A DNA stretch of 64,000 nucleotides from Roseitranquillus sp963749675 (GTDB taxonomy: Bacteria > Pseudomonadota > Alphaproteobacteria > Rhodobacterales > Rhodobacteraceae): positions 62,001-126,000 of the forward strand of contig CAVVNT010000013.1 in assembly GCA_963749675.1 (NCBI GenBank), read 5' to 3'. The position numbers and the translations under genes are program-made. Below are positions 1-8,047 of this stretch, piece by piece. Below the pieces are notes generated by a model. It did not search any database. It was not told the DNA's origin and worked only from the letters and a program-made list of their open reading frames with translations. Numbering within the stretch: the first letter of the stretch is position 1; every line of letters begins with the position of its first letter.

Positions 1-575
1 GCCACATCTCGGGAGGCCATTTCAATCCGGCGGTCTCGTTGGGGCTGGCCCTCGCGGGGCGGATGACATGGAGCGACGTCCCCACGTACTGGGCAGTGCA
101 GGTCGCCGGCGGGGTGATCGGAGCGATGGTGCTCTACATCATCGCCTCGGGCGTACCGGGATGGACGCCCGGCGGCTTCGCCTCCAATGGCTACGGCGCT
201 CTCTCGCCCGGCGGCTACGGCATGGTCGCGGCCTTCGTGGCCGAGGTCGTGCTGACGGCGGCGTTCCTGGTCATCATCCTCGGCGCTACTTCGACGAAGG
301 CCGCTGTGGGATTCGCGCCGATCGCGATCGGCCTCGGGCTCACGCTGATCCATCTGATCTCGATCCCCGTCACCAACACGTCGGTGAACCCGGCGCGGTC
401 GACGGCCGCCGCCCTCTTCGCCGAGACCGGCGCGATGGGCCAACTCTGGCTGTTCTGGATGGCCCCGTTGATCGGCGCGGCGATCGGGGCGCTGGTCTGG
501 CGGACCGTCCTCGCCGACGTCGAAGCGACGCCGACGACGCCGACGACGCCCGTAGCGGGTACGCCCGCAGCCTGA
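1..575 (+). CDS. aqpZ: Aquaporin Z-type water channel, 5' end missing
   Basis: This is the C-terminal part of an inner-membrane MIP-family channel; the reading frame is open from base 3 and its start lies outside the window. Both half-helix signatures are visible: HFNPAVS at the very beginning and SVNPARS about 120 residues later, with the Arg after the second NPA that narrows the selectivity filter. Hydrophobic segments follow the usual MIP order between and after the two boxes. The tail is a Thr/Pro-rich stretch of about 18 residues (TPTTPTTPVAGTPAA) that is dispensable-looking. The combination of HFNPAV and SVNPARS fits AqpZ (water) better than GlpF (glycerol). The gene stands alone; the next recognisable element is a transposase remnant about 240 bp downstream. 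Confidence 0.93.
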   Translation, partial: HISGGHFNPAVSLGLALAGRMTWSDVPTYWAVQVAGGVIGAMVLYIIASGVPGWTPGGFASNGYGALSPGGYGMVAAFVAEVVLTAAFLVIILGATSTKAAVGFAPIAIGLGLTLIHLISIPVTNTSVNPARSTAAALFAETGAMGQLWLFWMAPLIGAAIGALVWRTVLADVEATPTTPTTPVAGTPAA

Positions 576-814
576 TCTCCGTCCGGCCCGTTGCGGCCGG
601 ATGATCGAGGAGGCCGCGATGACGAAGAGGGGCTCTCGCATCCCTTCGCCATTGCGGTCCCGCTGCCGCGCCCGGTACCGCGCGGGATATGCTTGTCTTC
701 GCCTTGCGGGAACCGCAACGAGACTTCTGTTTCAGAAATCGGCTGATGGCCGTGCTACCCCTTTCCCTTGGACCAACTTATCCCACGGCCCGTGTGACGG
801 GTATGCCGAGCGCA

Positions 815-1427
815 GTGTAGCCGTTCATGACGGCGTTTCGCAGAGGCGGTCGAAGTCGTGGTTGCCTGTGGCGGCGCGGCGGCGGAGGCCGAACAGACGG
901 TCGGTGAACTCCTTGCCGTTGTCCGCCAGCACGCGGGCGATCTTCATCGGTGCCGACGAACAGATACCGGCGCCTGTCCTCGTCGGCCATCTGCGGCAGG
1001 TATTTCACGTCGACGTGCACGTAGCGCGGCTCATAAGCCTTGAACGGCTTGTGCCAGGCCGCGGCGCCGGGGGCTTCAGGTCGCGCAGGTTGCCCACGCC
1101 ATGCCGACGCAGACACCGGTCGAGCCCGGAGCGCGAGACGTTCGGGTTCAGGAACTCCCGCACCACGCAGAGAAGGTCGTCGAGCGGCAGCAGCAGCGTC
1201 TTGCGCAGGGACACCGCCACCGCCTCCTGTGGAGGCGTGAGCGTCGATTGCAGCCGATGCGCGGTGTGGCTCCGGTCATGGACGCTGTCCCGGTTCCGCC
1301 ACTTCCAGACCGTCTGCTCGGAGATGCCGTGGCGCTCCGCCACCATCCAGGCAGGCTCGGTGCTCGCCTGGACCGCAGCCCGGATCTTCGGTGTCGTCGT
1401 CGCCTGCTTGTGAAGAGAGATCAGCAT
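815..1427 (-). pseudogene. IS481-family transposase remnant
   Basis: The first part (from 1427) reads as an IS481 N-terminus with a helix-turn-helix (AERHGISEQTVWKWRNRD) and the phrase RRHGVGNLRDLKPPAP. Near 1060-1090 the frame shifts and continues as KPFKAYEPRYVHVDVKYLPQMADE, the catalytic-domain entry of this family with the first Asp (HVDVKYL). After RRYLFVGTDE an internal stretch is missing and another frame gives ADNGKEFTDRLFGLRRRAA, which carries the second Asp. The third catalytic Glu region is absent. With two frame changes, an internal deletion and a lost C-terminus it cannot make an active enzyme. No terminal repeats were identified. Confidence 0.85.
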
Positions 1428-1483
1428 GCTCGCCTCCCGTCCCGAACATCGCGCAGGATCGATCTTGCCATGAAGAGCGGTGA

Positions 1484-1511
1484 TCTTGCCCCCGTTTCGC
1501 CGGACACTCAG
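1484..1511. repeat. Terminal inverted repeat of the IS3 element (orfB side)
   Basis: The sequence begins TCTTGCCCCCGTTTCG and continues CCGGACACTCAGG. It matches the reverse complement of 2761-2789 with one gap and a few mismatches, and it lies just beyond the orfB stop codon, as expected for an IS end. Confidence 0.7.
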
Positions 1512-2341
1512 GCGGTTGCGGTATGAGCTGCGATGAACTCGCGTGGCGAGCGCATCTTCAGCCCTGAGTGCGGGTGGTTCTCATTGTAATCCTCGATCCA
1601 CCCGCCGACGAGATCGAGGACGGCTTCGGCGTCCGGCAGCGGCGTGACGCGCATGTAATCCCGCTTCAGAGTGTTCACGAAGGCCTCCGAGATGCCGTTG
1701 CTTTCCGGGCTCTTCACCGGCGTGAAGCAGGGCCTCAGGCCGAGCTGGCTGGCGAAGATGCGCGTGTCGCGGGCGGTGTAGGGCGAGCCGTTGTCGCTGA
1801 GCATCTCGACCGGATGGGGTGTCTGGTTTCCGCTGAACCGTTTCTCGACCGCCTCGAGCATCATGTCGCGCACGTCCGATCCGCTGATGCCGGCGTTCGC
1901 CACGGCGCGCCAGGCGATGATCTCGCGGTCGTGCGCGTCGATGATGAAGGCGCCGCGGATGACGTCGCCGTTCCAGCAGGGGAACTCGAAGCCATCGCTG
2001 CACCACCTCAGGTTCGAGCGCATGACGATGACCTTGCCGTCGTGGGTGCGCGCCGGCCGATCGGTATGGCTCCGCGCAAGAAGCAGGTTGTTGGCTTGCA
2101 TGATGCGGTAGACGCGCTTGTGGTTCACTGGCGCCAGTCCCTGCGCCCGCAGCTGCCGGTTCAGGATCGCCGTGATCCGCCGGTAGCCGTAGGTCGGCCG
2201 CGCCGCCACCAGCGTCGTGATCAACGGCAGCACCACCGCGTCTTGCGCCTTATGGTAGCGCCGCCGCGGCTTCGTTCTCCCGCTCAGCCGGTCATGCAGG
2301 TTCGAACGTGACACCCCGAGCGTCTGGGCCACGGCCTTCAT
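1508..2341 (-). CDS. IS3-family transposase OrfB (DDE catalytic subunit)
   Basis: This 277-residue protein is the catalytic half of an IS3 transposase, which joins element ends to target DNA. An N-terminal HTH_21-like part (LGVSRSNLHDRLSG, then ARPTYGYRRITAILNRQL) precedes the integrase core. The three acidic residues are visible: Asp in RWCSDGFEF, Asp in EMLSDNGSPYTA, and Glu in ESNGISEAFVNTLKRDY. The C-terminus (YNENHPHSGLKMRSPREF) is the usual end of the family, so the protein looks full length and intact. Its start overlaps the end of orfA by 4 nt, the normal arrangement for translational coupling or programmed frameshifting in IS3 elements. Confidence 0.93.
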   Translation of the reverse strand: MKAVAQTLGVSRSNLHDRLSGRTKPRRRYHKAQDAVVLPLITTLVAARPTYGYRRITAILNRQLRAQGLAPVNHKRVYRIMQANNLLLARSHTDRPARTHDGKVIVMRSNLRWCSDGFEFPCWNGDVIRGAFIIDAHDREIIAWRAVANAGISGSDVRDMMLEAVEKRFSGNQTPHPVEMLSDNGSPYTARDTRIFASQLGLRPCFTPVKSPESNGISEAFVNTLKRDYMRVTPLPDAEAVLDLVGGWIEDYNENHPHSGLKMRSPREFIAAHTATA

Positions 2342-2735
2342 CGGGAACCGTCCTTCAGCGGCGACCGCACGAGCAACGTCGGTTTTTTTGGCCGTGACCT
2401 GTCCAGCGCCTCCTTGAGGATCTCCACCTCGAGCGTCTTGCGCCCGAGCTGCCGCTCGAGCTCCCCCTCCAGCTGCCGGACGGCCCGTCTCGCAGGCTCG
2501 ACCTGGTCACCTCGTCGTCGCCGGTCACCGCCACGCTCCCTCCTTCCAGCATCAGCCTGCGCCAACGATAGAGGAGGTTCGGTGCCACGCCATTGCGTCG
2601 CGCGACGACCGAGATGCTCTCCCGCTCGTCCAGGGTCTCCTCCACGATCCGCAGCTTCTCCGCCGCGGACCAGCGGCGGCGTCGGCCGCCATCGGTGATG
2701 ATCTCGATCTCAGACATGAGCACGTGCTCAGGCAT
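2338..2735 (-). pseudogene. IS3-family OrfA, frameshifted
   Basis: OrfA normally binds the IS ends through a helix-turn-helix and a leucine-zipper-like tail. The N-terminus is clear (RRRRWSAAEKLRIVEETL, then SVVARRNGVAPNLLYRWRR). After GDDEVT the frame is lost; the coiled C-terminus (VRQLEGELERQLGRKTLEVE, then ILKEAL) continues in another frame to the overlap with orfB. Comparison with the second copy, which reads VTSNRTVRQMEDRIRELE in this area, suggests a small insertion of about 11 nt near 2490-2505. The start at 2735 is chosen because GGAGG lies about 9 nt upstream; an alternative ATG is at 2717. Confidence 0.8.
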
Positions 2736-2760
2736 ATGCCTAAGCCTCCATGGCTATGCC

Positions 2761-2789
2761 CAAGTCTCCGGTCGAAACGGGGCCAGTTA
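2761..2789. repeat. Terminal inverted repeat of the IS3 element (orfA side)
   Basis: The reverse complement reads TAACTGGCCCCGTTTCG then ACCGGAGACTTGG, matching the opposite end at 1484-1511. It sits immediately upstream of the orfA ribosome binding site. Confidence 0.7.
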
Positions 2790-3264
2790 AGCGGCGAGGG
2801 GCCATGCGATCGCCCGGGACGGGACAATAGCGGCCCGAGGCTACGACATCAGATTGCGGGCGGCTGAAGCGCAGGGCGCAGAAGATCTCAAGCTTGCTCT
2901 TTCGATTGCCGCGGCCGAGCCGGTGGAGCTGGTACCGAAGTCTCTGGCCGGGTACCGCTAGGTCGGACCGAGCATGTCGCAAGCCCCAGAGCGAATGCGG
3001 CGCTCGGTAGAACTCGTTTTCTCCGCCTTCGAGCAGGCCCACCCCGAAGTCTCTCCTGCCCTGATGCGGATCGCCCGAGCACTTTGGCGCGCGACATGAA
3101 ACTCCGCGCCAAGTTCTTGCGATTCGCGGCCGAAGCCATGCTCCGAGCGCCTCTCCACGCTGCGACCATCCTCAGTTTCAAGACGTGCCCAAGGTCGTAG
3201 GCCGAGCGAAGCGAAACCAGATCGCGCCTCGCTTCGAAGAACTGGATCCGGCGGCACCCAACCT
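2790..3264 (+). other. Gene debris beside the IS: truncated C-terminus and small ORF of unknown origin
   Basis: Directly after the IS end an open frame on the plus strand runs to a stop at 2961. Its last residues (DIRLRAAEAQGAEDLKLALS, then IAAAEPVELVPKSLAGYR) look protein-like in composition, so this may be the tail of a gene cut by the IS. A 41-codon ORF follows at 2974-3099 (MSQAPERMRRSVELVFSAFE at its start). I recognise neither. No complete gene is visible in the stretch, and it precedes an epimerase stub on the other strand. Confidence 0.25.
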
Positions 3265-3483
3265 TTAGGGATCGCGTTCGCCCCATGCCACGCAAGAGAT
3301 TGCGGCGAGGTGGATGATTCCCTCGGCGCCTGCGACCTGCGCGGCGAGGCCGTCAGCATCGAGGATGTTGATCGGCGTGGAAGATCGAAGATCGATTTCG
3401 ATTGGCTCGTCTCCACGTGACAAGAGGGCGCGAACCAGACAACTGCCGACCGAGCCTTCGCTACCGGTAACTACTACGCGCAT
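3265..3483 (-). pseudogene. NAD-dependent epimerase/dehydratase, N-terminal stub
   Basis: Translation from the ATG at 3483 gives MRVVVTGSEGSVGSCLVRAL, a Rossmann nucleotide-binding motif (GxxGxxG) of the extended short-chain dehydrogenase type. It is followed by an acidic residue at the end of the second strand (PIEIDLRSS) and the GIIHLAAISCV segment typical of NDP-sugar epimerases. The reading ends after about 72 residues, whereas the family needs around 300, so the catalytic YxxxK region is missing. It is a truncated relic inside a mobile-element graveyard. Confidence 0.7.
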
Positions 3484-3784
3484 GCTCGCCGCCACTCGGC
3501 CCGAGGTGTGGGGCAAGTCGTCATCGATGCACGCTTGGGGATTGGCTTCACTCGCCGGTAGGGTCGGCGGTGAATCTGCCGGCATTCGCCGTTCCTCTTG
3601 GCATCTGCAATGCTGCCCGCGAAGTCGACGATGATGGCCGCGTCCTTCGGCGCCGGCGCAATGACGCGCTGGTCGACGCGCTGGCCCAGCTCGGTCTGAG
3701 CCGCACGAATTGCAGCGAGCGCGCTCACCGGATCGGCGCGGCTGCGGAGATCCTGGAGGCGGGCCATGCTTTCTTCAGCAAGCC

Positions 3785-4228
3785 CCGGATCTCGTTCTCG
3801 AGCCGAACACGCATCCCGACCAGCGCCTCGCGCGCCGTGAGCATCGCTCGGTTGACATAGGCCTCGTGGCTCTTGATCCAGACGGCCTTGAACCAGCCGG
3901 TGCGCAGTATATGGGCAAGGCCCCGGGCATCATGCCGATCGGTCTTGTTGGGCATCATCTTCAGGACACCATGGCGCGCGTCGATGCAGACGATCGGGGC
4001 TCTCGCGCCGTCAGCGCGTTCCAGAGCCAGACGGCCAGTGGACCGGTTTCCATGCCGACCCGTTCGAGCTCATCGGAGCGCTCGGCGAGCTAATCGGCAT
4101 TTGCGTCCGGGCAGGTCGGGACCTTGGCCTCTGCCAGGAGCGCACCTTCCTGGTCGACCATGCAAATCGCCGTCCCTCCTGCGAGACGTCAAGCGCTGCA
4201 ACACTCCCATCGTATCCTCCATGCCAAG
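3785..4228 (-). pseudogene. IS110-family transposase N-terminal remnant
   Basis: Three frames read together give an IS110-type DEDD domain. The first is SVAALDVSQEG; the second AICMVDQEGALLAEAKVPTC followed by an in-frame TAG and then LAERSDELERVGMETGPLAV; the third APIVCIDARHGVLKMMPNKT then DRHDARGLAHILRTGWFKAV. The match stops after RLENEIRGLLK, so the C-terminal Ser-containing domain is gone. Two frameshifts, a stop codon and truncation make it dead. The sequence beyond, at 3474-3767, contains an unassigned open stretch (ALAAIRAAQTELGQRVDQRV). Confidence 0.8.
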
Positions 4229-4411
4229 GGCTTCAGCAAATGTCGAAGCATCAAGCCCATCTTGCACCACAAGATCGGGCCGATAGGGATGGCGATTACG
4301 CTAAATGGTGTAGGAGGCGGCGCGCGGTTGCAGAGGCGGACGGCATCCTCGGCAGACGCTTGGAGCAAGCTCACGGGGATCGCTTTGGTTGTCGCATATG
4401 TGGAAGCGGGC

Positions 4412-6178
4412 CTATTCGGCCGGCTTCCAGGTGCTGCTCCAGTTCGCCCAGGGCTGCGGTTCGGGTTTGGGCAGCGGTGCGCCCGTATCGCCCATCAGGC
4501 CGTCGGGCGTCCTGAGCCCGTAGGTGCTGACATTGTCGTGGTAAGCCCACCGGGTCACCTCGACGCTGCCCAGCCAACGCGGATCCTGGGGACGTTCGTG
4601 ACTGTCGATATAGAGCGCGACGTCCCACGCTTCCTGTTCGGTCAGGTCCGGGTTGCCGAGCGGCATGTTTGCTTTCAGGAAGCCCGCCGCTTTCTCGATC
4701 TGATGCATGCCCGCCCCCCAGTTGTAGGAGTTCGGCCCCCAGACCGGTGGAAACACAACCCGATCGCCTTCCTTCAGCCCGGCGCCGTCCGTGCCGTGGC
4801 ACGTCGCACAGCGCGCGGCATAGACTATCTCGCCACGGGCATAGTCTGGCGTCTGCGCCGGCATCGGCAGGGTGACGTAGCCGCGCGCCTTCTGGACCGC
4901 CCCCAAGGGCGCACCGGTTGCGAGCCACCTCATGTAGCTTTCCAGCGCCACCATGACCTCGTGCTGTGCGGGCGGCGGAGTACCGTTCATTGAGTACTTG
5001 AAGCAGCCTGCAAGACGTTCAGGCAAGGTATTCACGTGCTGGTTCTTGCCGCGATAGATCGGGAAATCGACCGCCGTCGCCCAGATCGGCGCCGCCACCG
5101 GATTCGCGCCCGCATTCATGTGGCAGTTGCTGCACGCGAGGTCGTTGCCGACGAAGGTTCCGCGCAGGACCTGGGTGTTGGTGAAGATCTCCCGCCCCAG
5201 ACGGATCATGTCGCCGAGCGGGCCTTCGGGAATTTCGGAGAACTCCGGCGGCACGTGCTCGTAGAGTTCGGGATCGGCCAGGCGCTTCTCCTGCGCAGCA
5301 TAGGCCGCCTCCGCCTTCGACCAGATGATCTCGTCGGGCAGCGGCTTGGTGTTGTAGGTCTGCACCGGCCAATCCGTTTCAATAGGCGGGTAGTTCGTGC
5401 TTGGACCGGCGGCGGGATCAAGGCTGGCGAAATGGGCGATTGCGGCTTCCATCGCATCGGCCGGCGCGTCGGTCGCGATCCGCGACATGATCGCCTCCTC
5501 GGGCGTGTCCGCCGTATCCTCGCCGGTGCTCCAGAGTTCGATTCGTGCGGTCATATAGTCGGGAAGCTGGCCCGCAAGCCGCGGGAAGGTCGCGCCGATG
5601 CCCTCGCCGTTCTGCCCGTGGCAGGAGAGGCAGGAGGGGACGCCGGCGGCCATGATCCCGTTCTGCACGATCGCCTGCCCCTGCTCTGCCGCGGCGGTGT
5701 CAATCTGCCAGTCTTGGCGGCTGATCGGAAGCGTCGCATAATACGCCCCGAGCGCACTGATTTCGTCGGGCGTGAGTTCGGGCGCGATGCCGTTCATCGT
5801 GTAGCCGACCCTTGTGCCGTCGGCATAGGCGGTCACGACCCTGCTGATGTAGCCCGCGTCCAGGCCGGCGATCATCGGGGCGCCGAAGTCGACGTCGCCG
5901 AGACCGTGCGCTCCGTGGCAGGTGACGCAAGCCGGCACCAAATCCGTGCCTTCGTTGATCAGGGTGGTGACGTCGACCTCCTGTGCGCGTGCAGGCACCG
6001 CCATGGCGGCAGCCGAGATCAGGCCCGTGGCCATGAACGCCGGACCGCGCCACGATCGCGCCGCCCCGGCGCGATCCATTCGCGACGTTCTTGATCTGGG
6101 GCGAAGGATGAGGCTCCAACAATCCGCCATGTTCGACCTTCCGTCCTTGGTGCGATCCAGCGAAGCTTTACGGGTCAT
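4412..6178 (-). CDS. Four-heme cytochrome c: c4-like half fused to TsdA-like half
   Basis: The product (588 aa from this start) has four CxxCH heme sites: CVTCH and CLSCH in the N-terminal half, CSNCH and CATCH in the C-terminal half. The first half has the two-domain look of cytochrome c4 (ACVTCHGAHGLGD; SCLSCHGQNGEGIGATFPRL). The second half resembles thiosulfate dehydrogenase TsdA: ACSNCHMNAG, then LPERLAGCFKYSMNG about 40 residues on, where TsdA enzymes carry a Cys heme ligand, then YAARCATCHGTDGAG. A hydrophobic segment ending AMAVPARAQ indicates periplasmic export. The start at 6178 is chosen because its ATG overlaps the b561 stop (ATGA); internal Met starts nearer the signal segment are possible. 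It is probably cotranscribed with the b561 partner. Thiosulfate as substrate is inference. Confidence 0.82.
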   Translation of the reverse strand: MTRKASLDRTKDGRSNMADCWSLILRPRSRTSRMDRAGAARSWRGPAFMATGLISAAAMAVPARAQEVDVTTLINEGTDLVPACVTCHGAHGLGDVDFGAPMIAGLDAGYISRVVTAYADGTRVGYTMNGIAPELTPDEISALGAYYATLPISRQDWQIDTAAAEQGQAIVQNGIMAAGVPSCLSCHGQNGEGIGATFPRLAGQLPDYMTARIELWSTGEDTADTPEEAIMSRIATDAPADAMEAAIAHFASLDPAAGPSTNYPPIETDWPVQTYNTKPLPDEIIWSKAEAAYAAQEKRLADPELYEHVPPEFSEIPEGPLGDMIRLGREIFTNTQVLRGTFVGNDLACSNCHMNAGANPVAAPIWATAVDFPIYRGKNQHVNTLPERLAGCFKYSMNGTPPPAQHEVMVALESYMRWLATGAPLGAVQKARGYVTLPMPAQTPDYARGEIVYAARCATCHGTDGAGLKEGDRVVFPPVWGPNSYNWGAGMHQIEKAAGFLKANMPLGNPDLTEQEAWDVALYIDSHERPQDPRWLGSVEVTRWAYHDNVSTYGLRTPDGLMGDTGAPLPKPEPQPWANWSSTWKPAE

Positions 6179-6696
6179 GGATATGTCATTGCGGACTTCA
6201 GCATCCGCATCAGAAGACCGTCCTTGCGCCAGAACTGGTGGTAGAGTGCAGCGGTGACATGCAGGACGATGAGGCCAATGAAGAGGGGCTTTGCCCAAGC
6301 ATGGATTTCGCCATACGGATCGCCGAAATAATAGCCGAGCAATCCCGTGACCGGGACTGCGACCAGAAGAACGTAGAACAGCCAGTGGGCAACCTTCCCA
6401 AGCAGTTCGAGCGCTCCGTTCGTCTCGGGGGGCGGGGGCGCGCCGTTCACGAGCCGCAACGCCAACCGCACCGCGACCAGCGCGAGAATGGCGATGCCGA
6501 AGTAATAGTGCACCCCCGCGAGCCAGCCATCCTGGGCGGAGACCGGCTCACCTTCCTCAGCCGCTTCCACGAACTCGGCCATGCTCTCACCGAAGACAAG
6601 CTGCACGAACACGAGCGCCGCAATCAGCCAGTGCAGGCTGATCTGATAGATCGAGTAGCCGCGGACGGTACCGCTCCGATCACCTGTCACGGTCAT
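6175..6696 (-). CDS. Cytochrome b561-family membrane electron carrier
   Basis: This 173-residue protein has four membrane helices in the Ni-hydrogenase/b561 pattern. The first begins YSIYQISLHWLIAALVFVQL with a heme-ligand His; further His residues occur in GVHYYFGIAILAL, KVAHWLFYVLLVAV and LIVLHVTAALYHQFW. Such proteins pass electrons between the quinone pool and periplasmic partners. The stop codon overlaps the start of the tetraheme cytochrome by 4 nt, so the two are very likely translated together and may form a quinone-linked redox pair. The upstream peroxidase gene on the same strand is 100 bp away. Confidence 0.9.
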   Translation of the reverse strand: MTVTGDRSGTVRGYSIYQISLHWLIAALVFVQLVFGESMAEFVEAAEEGEPVSAQDGWLAGVHYYFGIAILALVAVRLALRLVNGAPPPPETNGALELLGKVAHWLFYVLLVAVPVTGLLGYYFGDPYGEIHAWAKPLFIGLIVLHVTAALYHQFWRKDGLLMRMLKSAMTYP

Positions 6697-6796
6697 TTCG
6701 AATTCCTTGTGATCCGCAGGTCAGGCCGTACTGCAGGGTTGCGGTGCGATGGTGGGCCCAACCCCGGAACTCCACCGGCGACATCGTCCTCGCAGA

Positions 6797-7837
6797 TCAC
6801 TGCTGCGGGCGCGGCGTATCGGCGGTGCTTGGCGGTAAGGTCGGGTAGACGACTTGAGGCATCTCGCCGGTCAGGCTGTCGAGGAACGCCACGATGCTCG
6901 CTTCCTGATCCGCGTCGAGCGCCGCGCCGAGCTGGGCCGAGCCCATCACCCCGACCGCCAGGTTCAGATCCCAGACCGAGCCAGAATGGAAGTAGGGCGG
7001 CGTGATGGCGATGTTGCGCAGCGTCGGCACCTTGAACACGTAGGCATCCTCCTCGGCGCGCGTGACATCGAAGCGACCCTTGTCGCCCGGCGGCATGATC
7101 GCCCAATCCGGCTTTTCAACCACGCCGAAGGGTTGATAGCTGTCGCCGCCGAGGTTGATGCCATTATGGCAAGACGCGCAGCCTTGATCCATGAAGGCGC
7201 GCAGACCGTCCTGCTGGGCTGCCGTCATCGCCGCGTCGTCGCCGCGCAGGAAGCGGTCAAAGGGCGAGTTGGGGGTGATCAGGGTCTTTTCGAACGCCGC
7301 GATCGCTGTTTCGGCATTCGCAAAGCTCACGGGGTCCGGATCGTCCGGAAAGGCGGCGGCGAACAGCGGCCGATAGCCCGGGATACCGTTCAACTGCTCG
7401 ACCACATGCTCTGCCGTCGAGCCCATCTCGACAGGGTTGACCATCGGTCCGCCCGCCTGCTCGGTCAGGTCCGCCGCCCGGCCGTCCCAGAACTGCGCGG
7501 TATTGAACGTCGCGTTCAGAACCGTGGGCGAGTTGCGCCCGCCCTTCTGCCAGCGGTGACCCAGCGAGACCGGCGCAAGGTCCACGCCACCGGTGCCGAG
7601 ATTGTGGCAGGTGTTGCAGCTGATATTGTGCCCCTCGGACAGACGGGGCTCGAAGAACAACGCCTTGCCCAACTCCACCGCAGCCGGATCGGGCGCAGGG
7701 TCCGGGGACTGCGGGATCGGCTCGAAGAGGGCGAGCGCATCGTCACGGAGCGCCGGGTCGGCGGCGAGAGAGCCGGTTGTCGCGAGAGAGGCAAGCACGA
7801 CGGTGGCCGAGATTCGACAGAGCGCATCACATGGCAT
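6797..7837 (-). CDS. Diheme cytochrome c peroxidase / MauG-family protein
   Basis: The 346-residue product has a signal peptide (CRISATVVLASLATTGSLAA) and two c-type heme sites, SCNTCHNLG and GCASCHNGINLGGD, spaced as in bacterial diheme peroxidases. Family segments around them are present: EPRLSEGHNISCNTCH, KGGRNSPTVLNATFNTAQFW and FKVPTLRNIAITPPYFHSGS. The periplasmic enzyme reduces H2O2 with electrons from small cytochromes, or in MauG relatives oxidises proteins. The start at 7837 is preferred over the ATG at 7876 because GGAG lies 8 nt before it. An FNR-like box is centred about 64 bp upstream. A role beside the b561 and tetraheme genes is inferred from co-orientation. Confidence 0.9.
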   Translation of the reverse strand: MPCDALCRISATVVLASLATTGSLAADPALRDDALALFEPIPQSPDPAPDPAAVELGKALFFEPRLSEGHNISCNTCHNLGTGGVDLAPVSLGHRWQKGGRNSPTVLNATFNTAQFWDGRAADLTEQAGGPMVNPVEMGSTAEHVVEQLNGIPGYRPLFAAAFPDDPDPVSFANAETAIAAFEKTLITPNSPFDRFLRGDDAAMTAAQQDGLRAFMDQGCASCHNGINLGGDSYQPFGVVEKPDWAIMPPGDKGRFDVTRAEEDAYVFKVPTLRNIAITPPYFHSGSVWDLNLAVGVMGSAQLGAALDADQEASIVAFLDSLTGEMPQVVYPTLPPSTADTPRPQQ

Positions 7838-7894
7838 ATCGGTTTCTCCGCTAGGTTGTTTGGAGAAGGATCGCATGGTGCGCCGCGGATGGTA

Positions 7895-7908
7895 CTGATG
7901 CAGATCAA
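7895..7908 (-). promoter_or_regulatory. FNR/CRP-type box upstream of the peroxidase gene
   Basis: On the minus strand the sequence is TTGAT-CTGC-ATCAG, a 9-of-10 match to the anaerobic FNR/FnrL consensus TTGAT-N4-ATCAA. It lies about 58-71 bp before the chosen start codon, a distance compatible with activation. Diheme peroxidase genes are commonly under FNR-type control, which supports the call. The binding protein (FnrL, Dnr or a CRP relative) cannot be told from the site. Confidence 0.6.
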
Positions 7909-8047
7909 TCGCGAGCGCGATTGGAGCGTAAGACCCGAGCTGTGCGCAAGAGCAGAAAGATCGGTTTCGACAAGGTGATCACGCAGCGCAGGATCCATAC
8001 GTACTCGTCGCATCAGGGAGTAGCACGCGGTGCGGACACTCGCTTTT

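Larger units (their letters stand above)
1484..2789 (-). mobile_element. IS3-family insertion sequence (IS2-like group), nearly complete
   Basis: The element contains an orfA/orfB pair on the minus strand, overlapping at 2338-2341, bounded by imperfect inverted repeats at about 1484-1511 and 2761-2789. The outer ends share GCCCCGTTTCG followed by a CCGGA-NNCT core with a one-base gap. The 1.3 kb length is normal for IS3. orfB is intact, but orfA changes frame internally, so transposition would depend on another copy. A second, heavily damaged copy of the same IS type lies at 18485-22455. Confidence 0.85.

Noticed and set aside
601..1413. 270-codon plus-strand frame after aqpZ
   Set aside because: It runs opposite to the IS481 remnant and has no recognisable protein features; low-complexity Arg-rich sequence.
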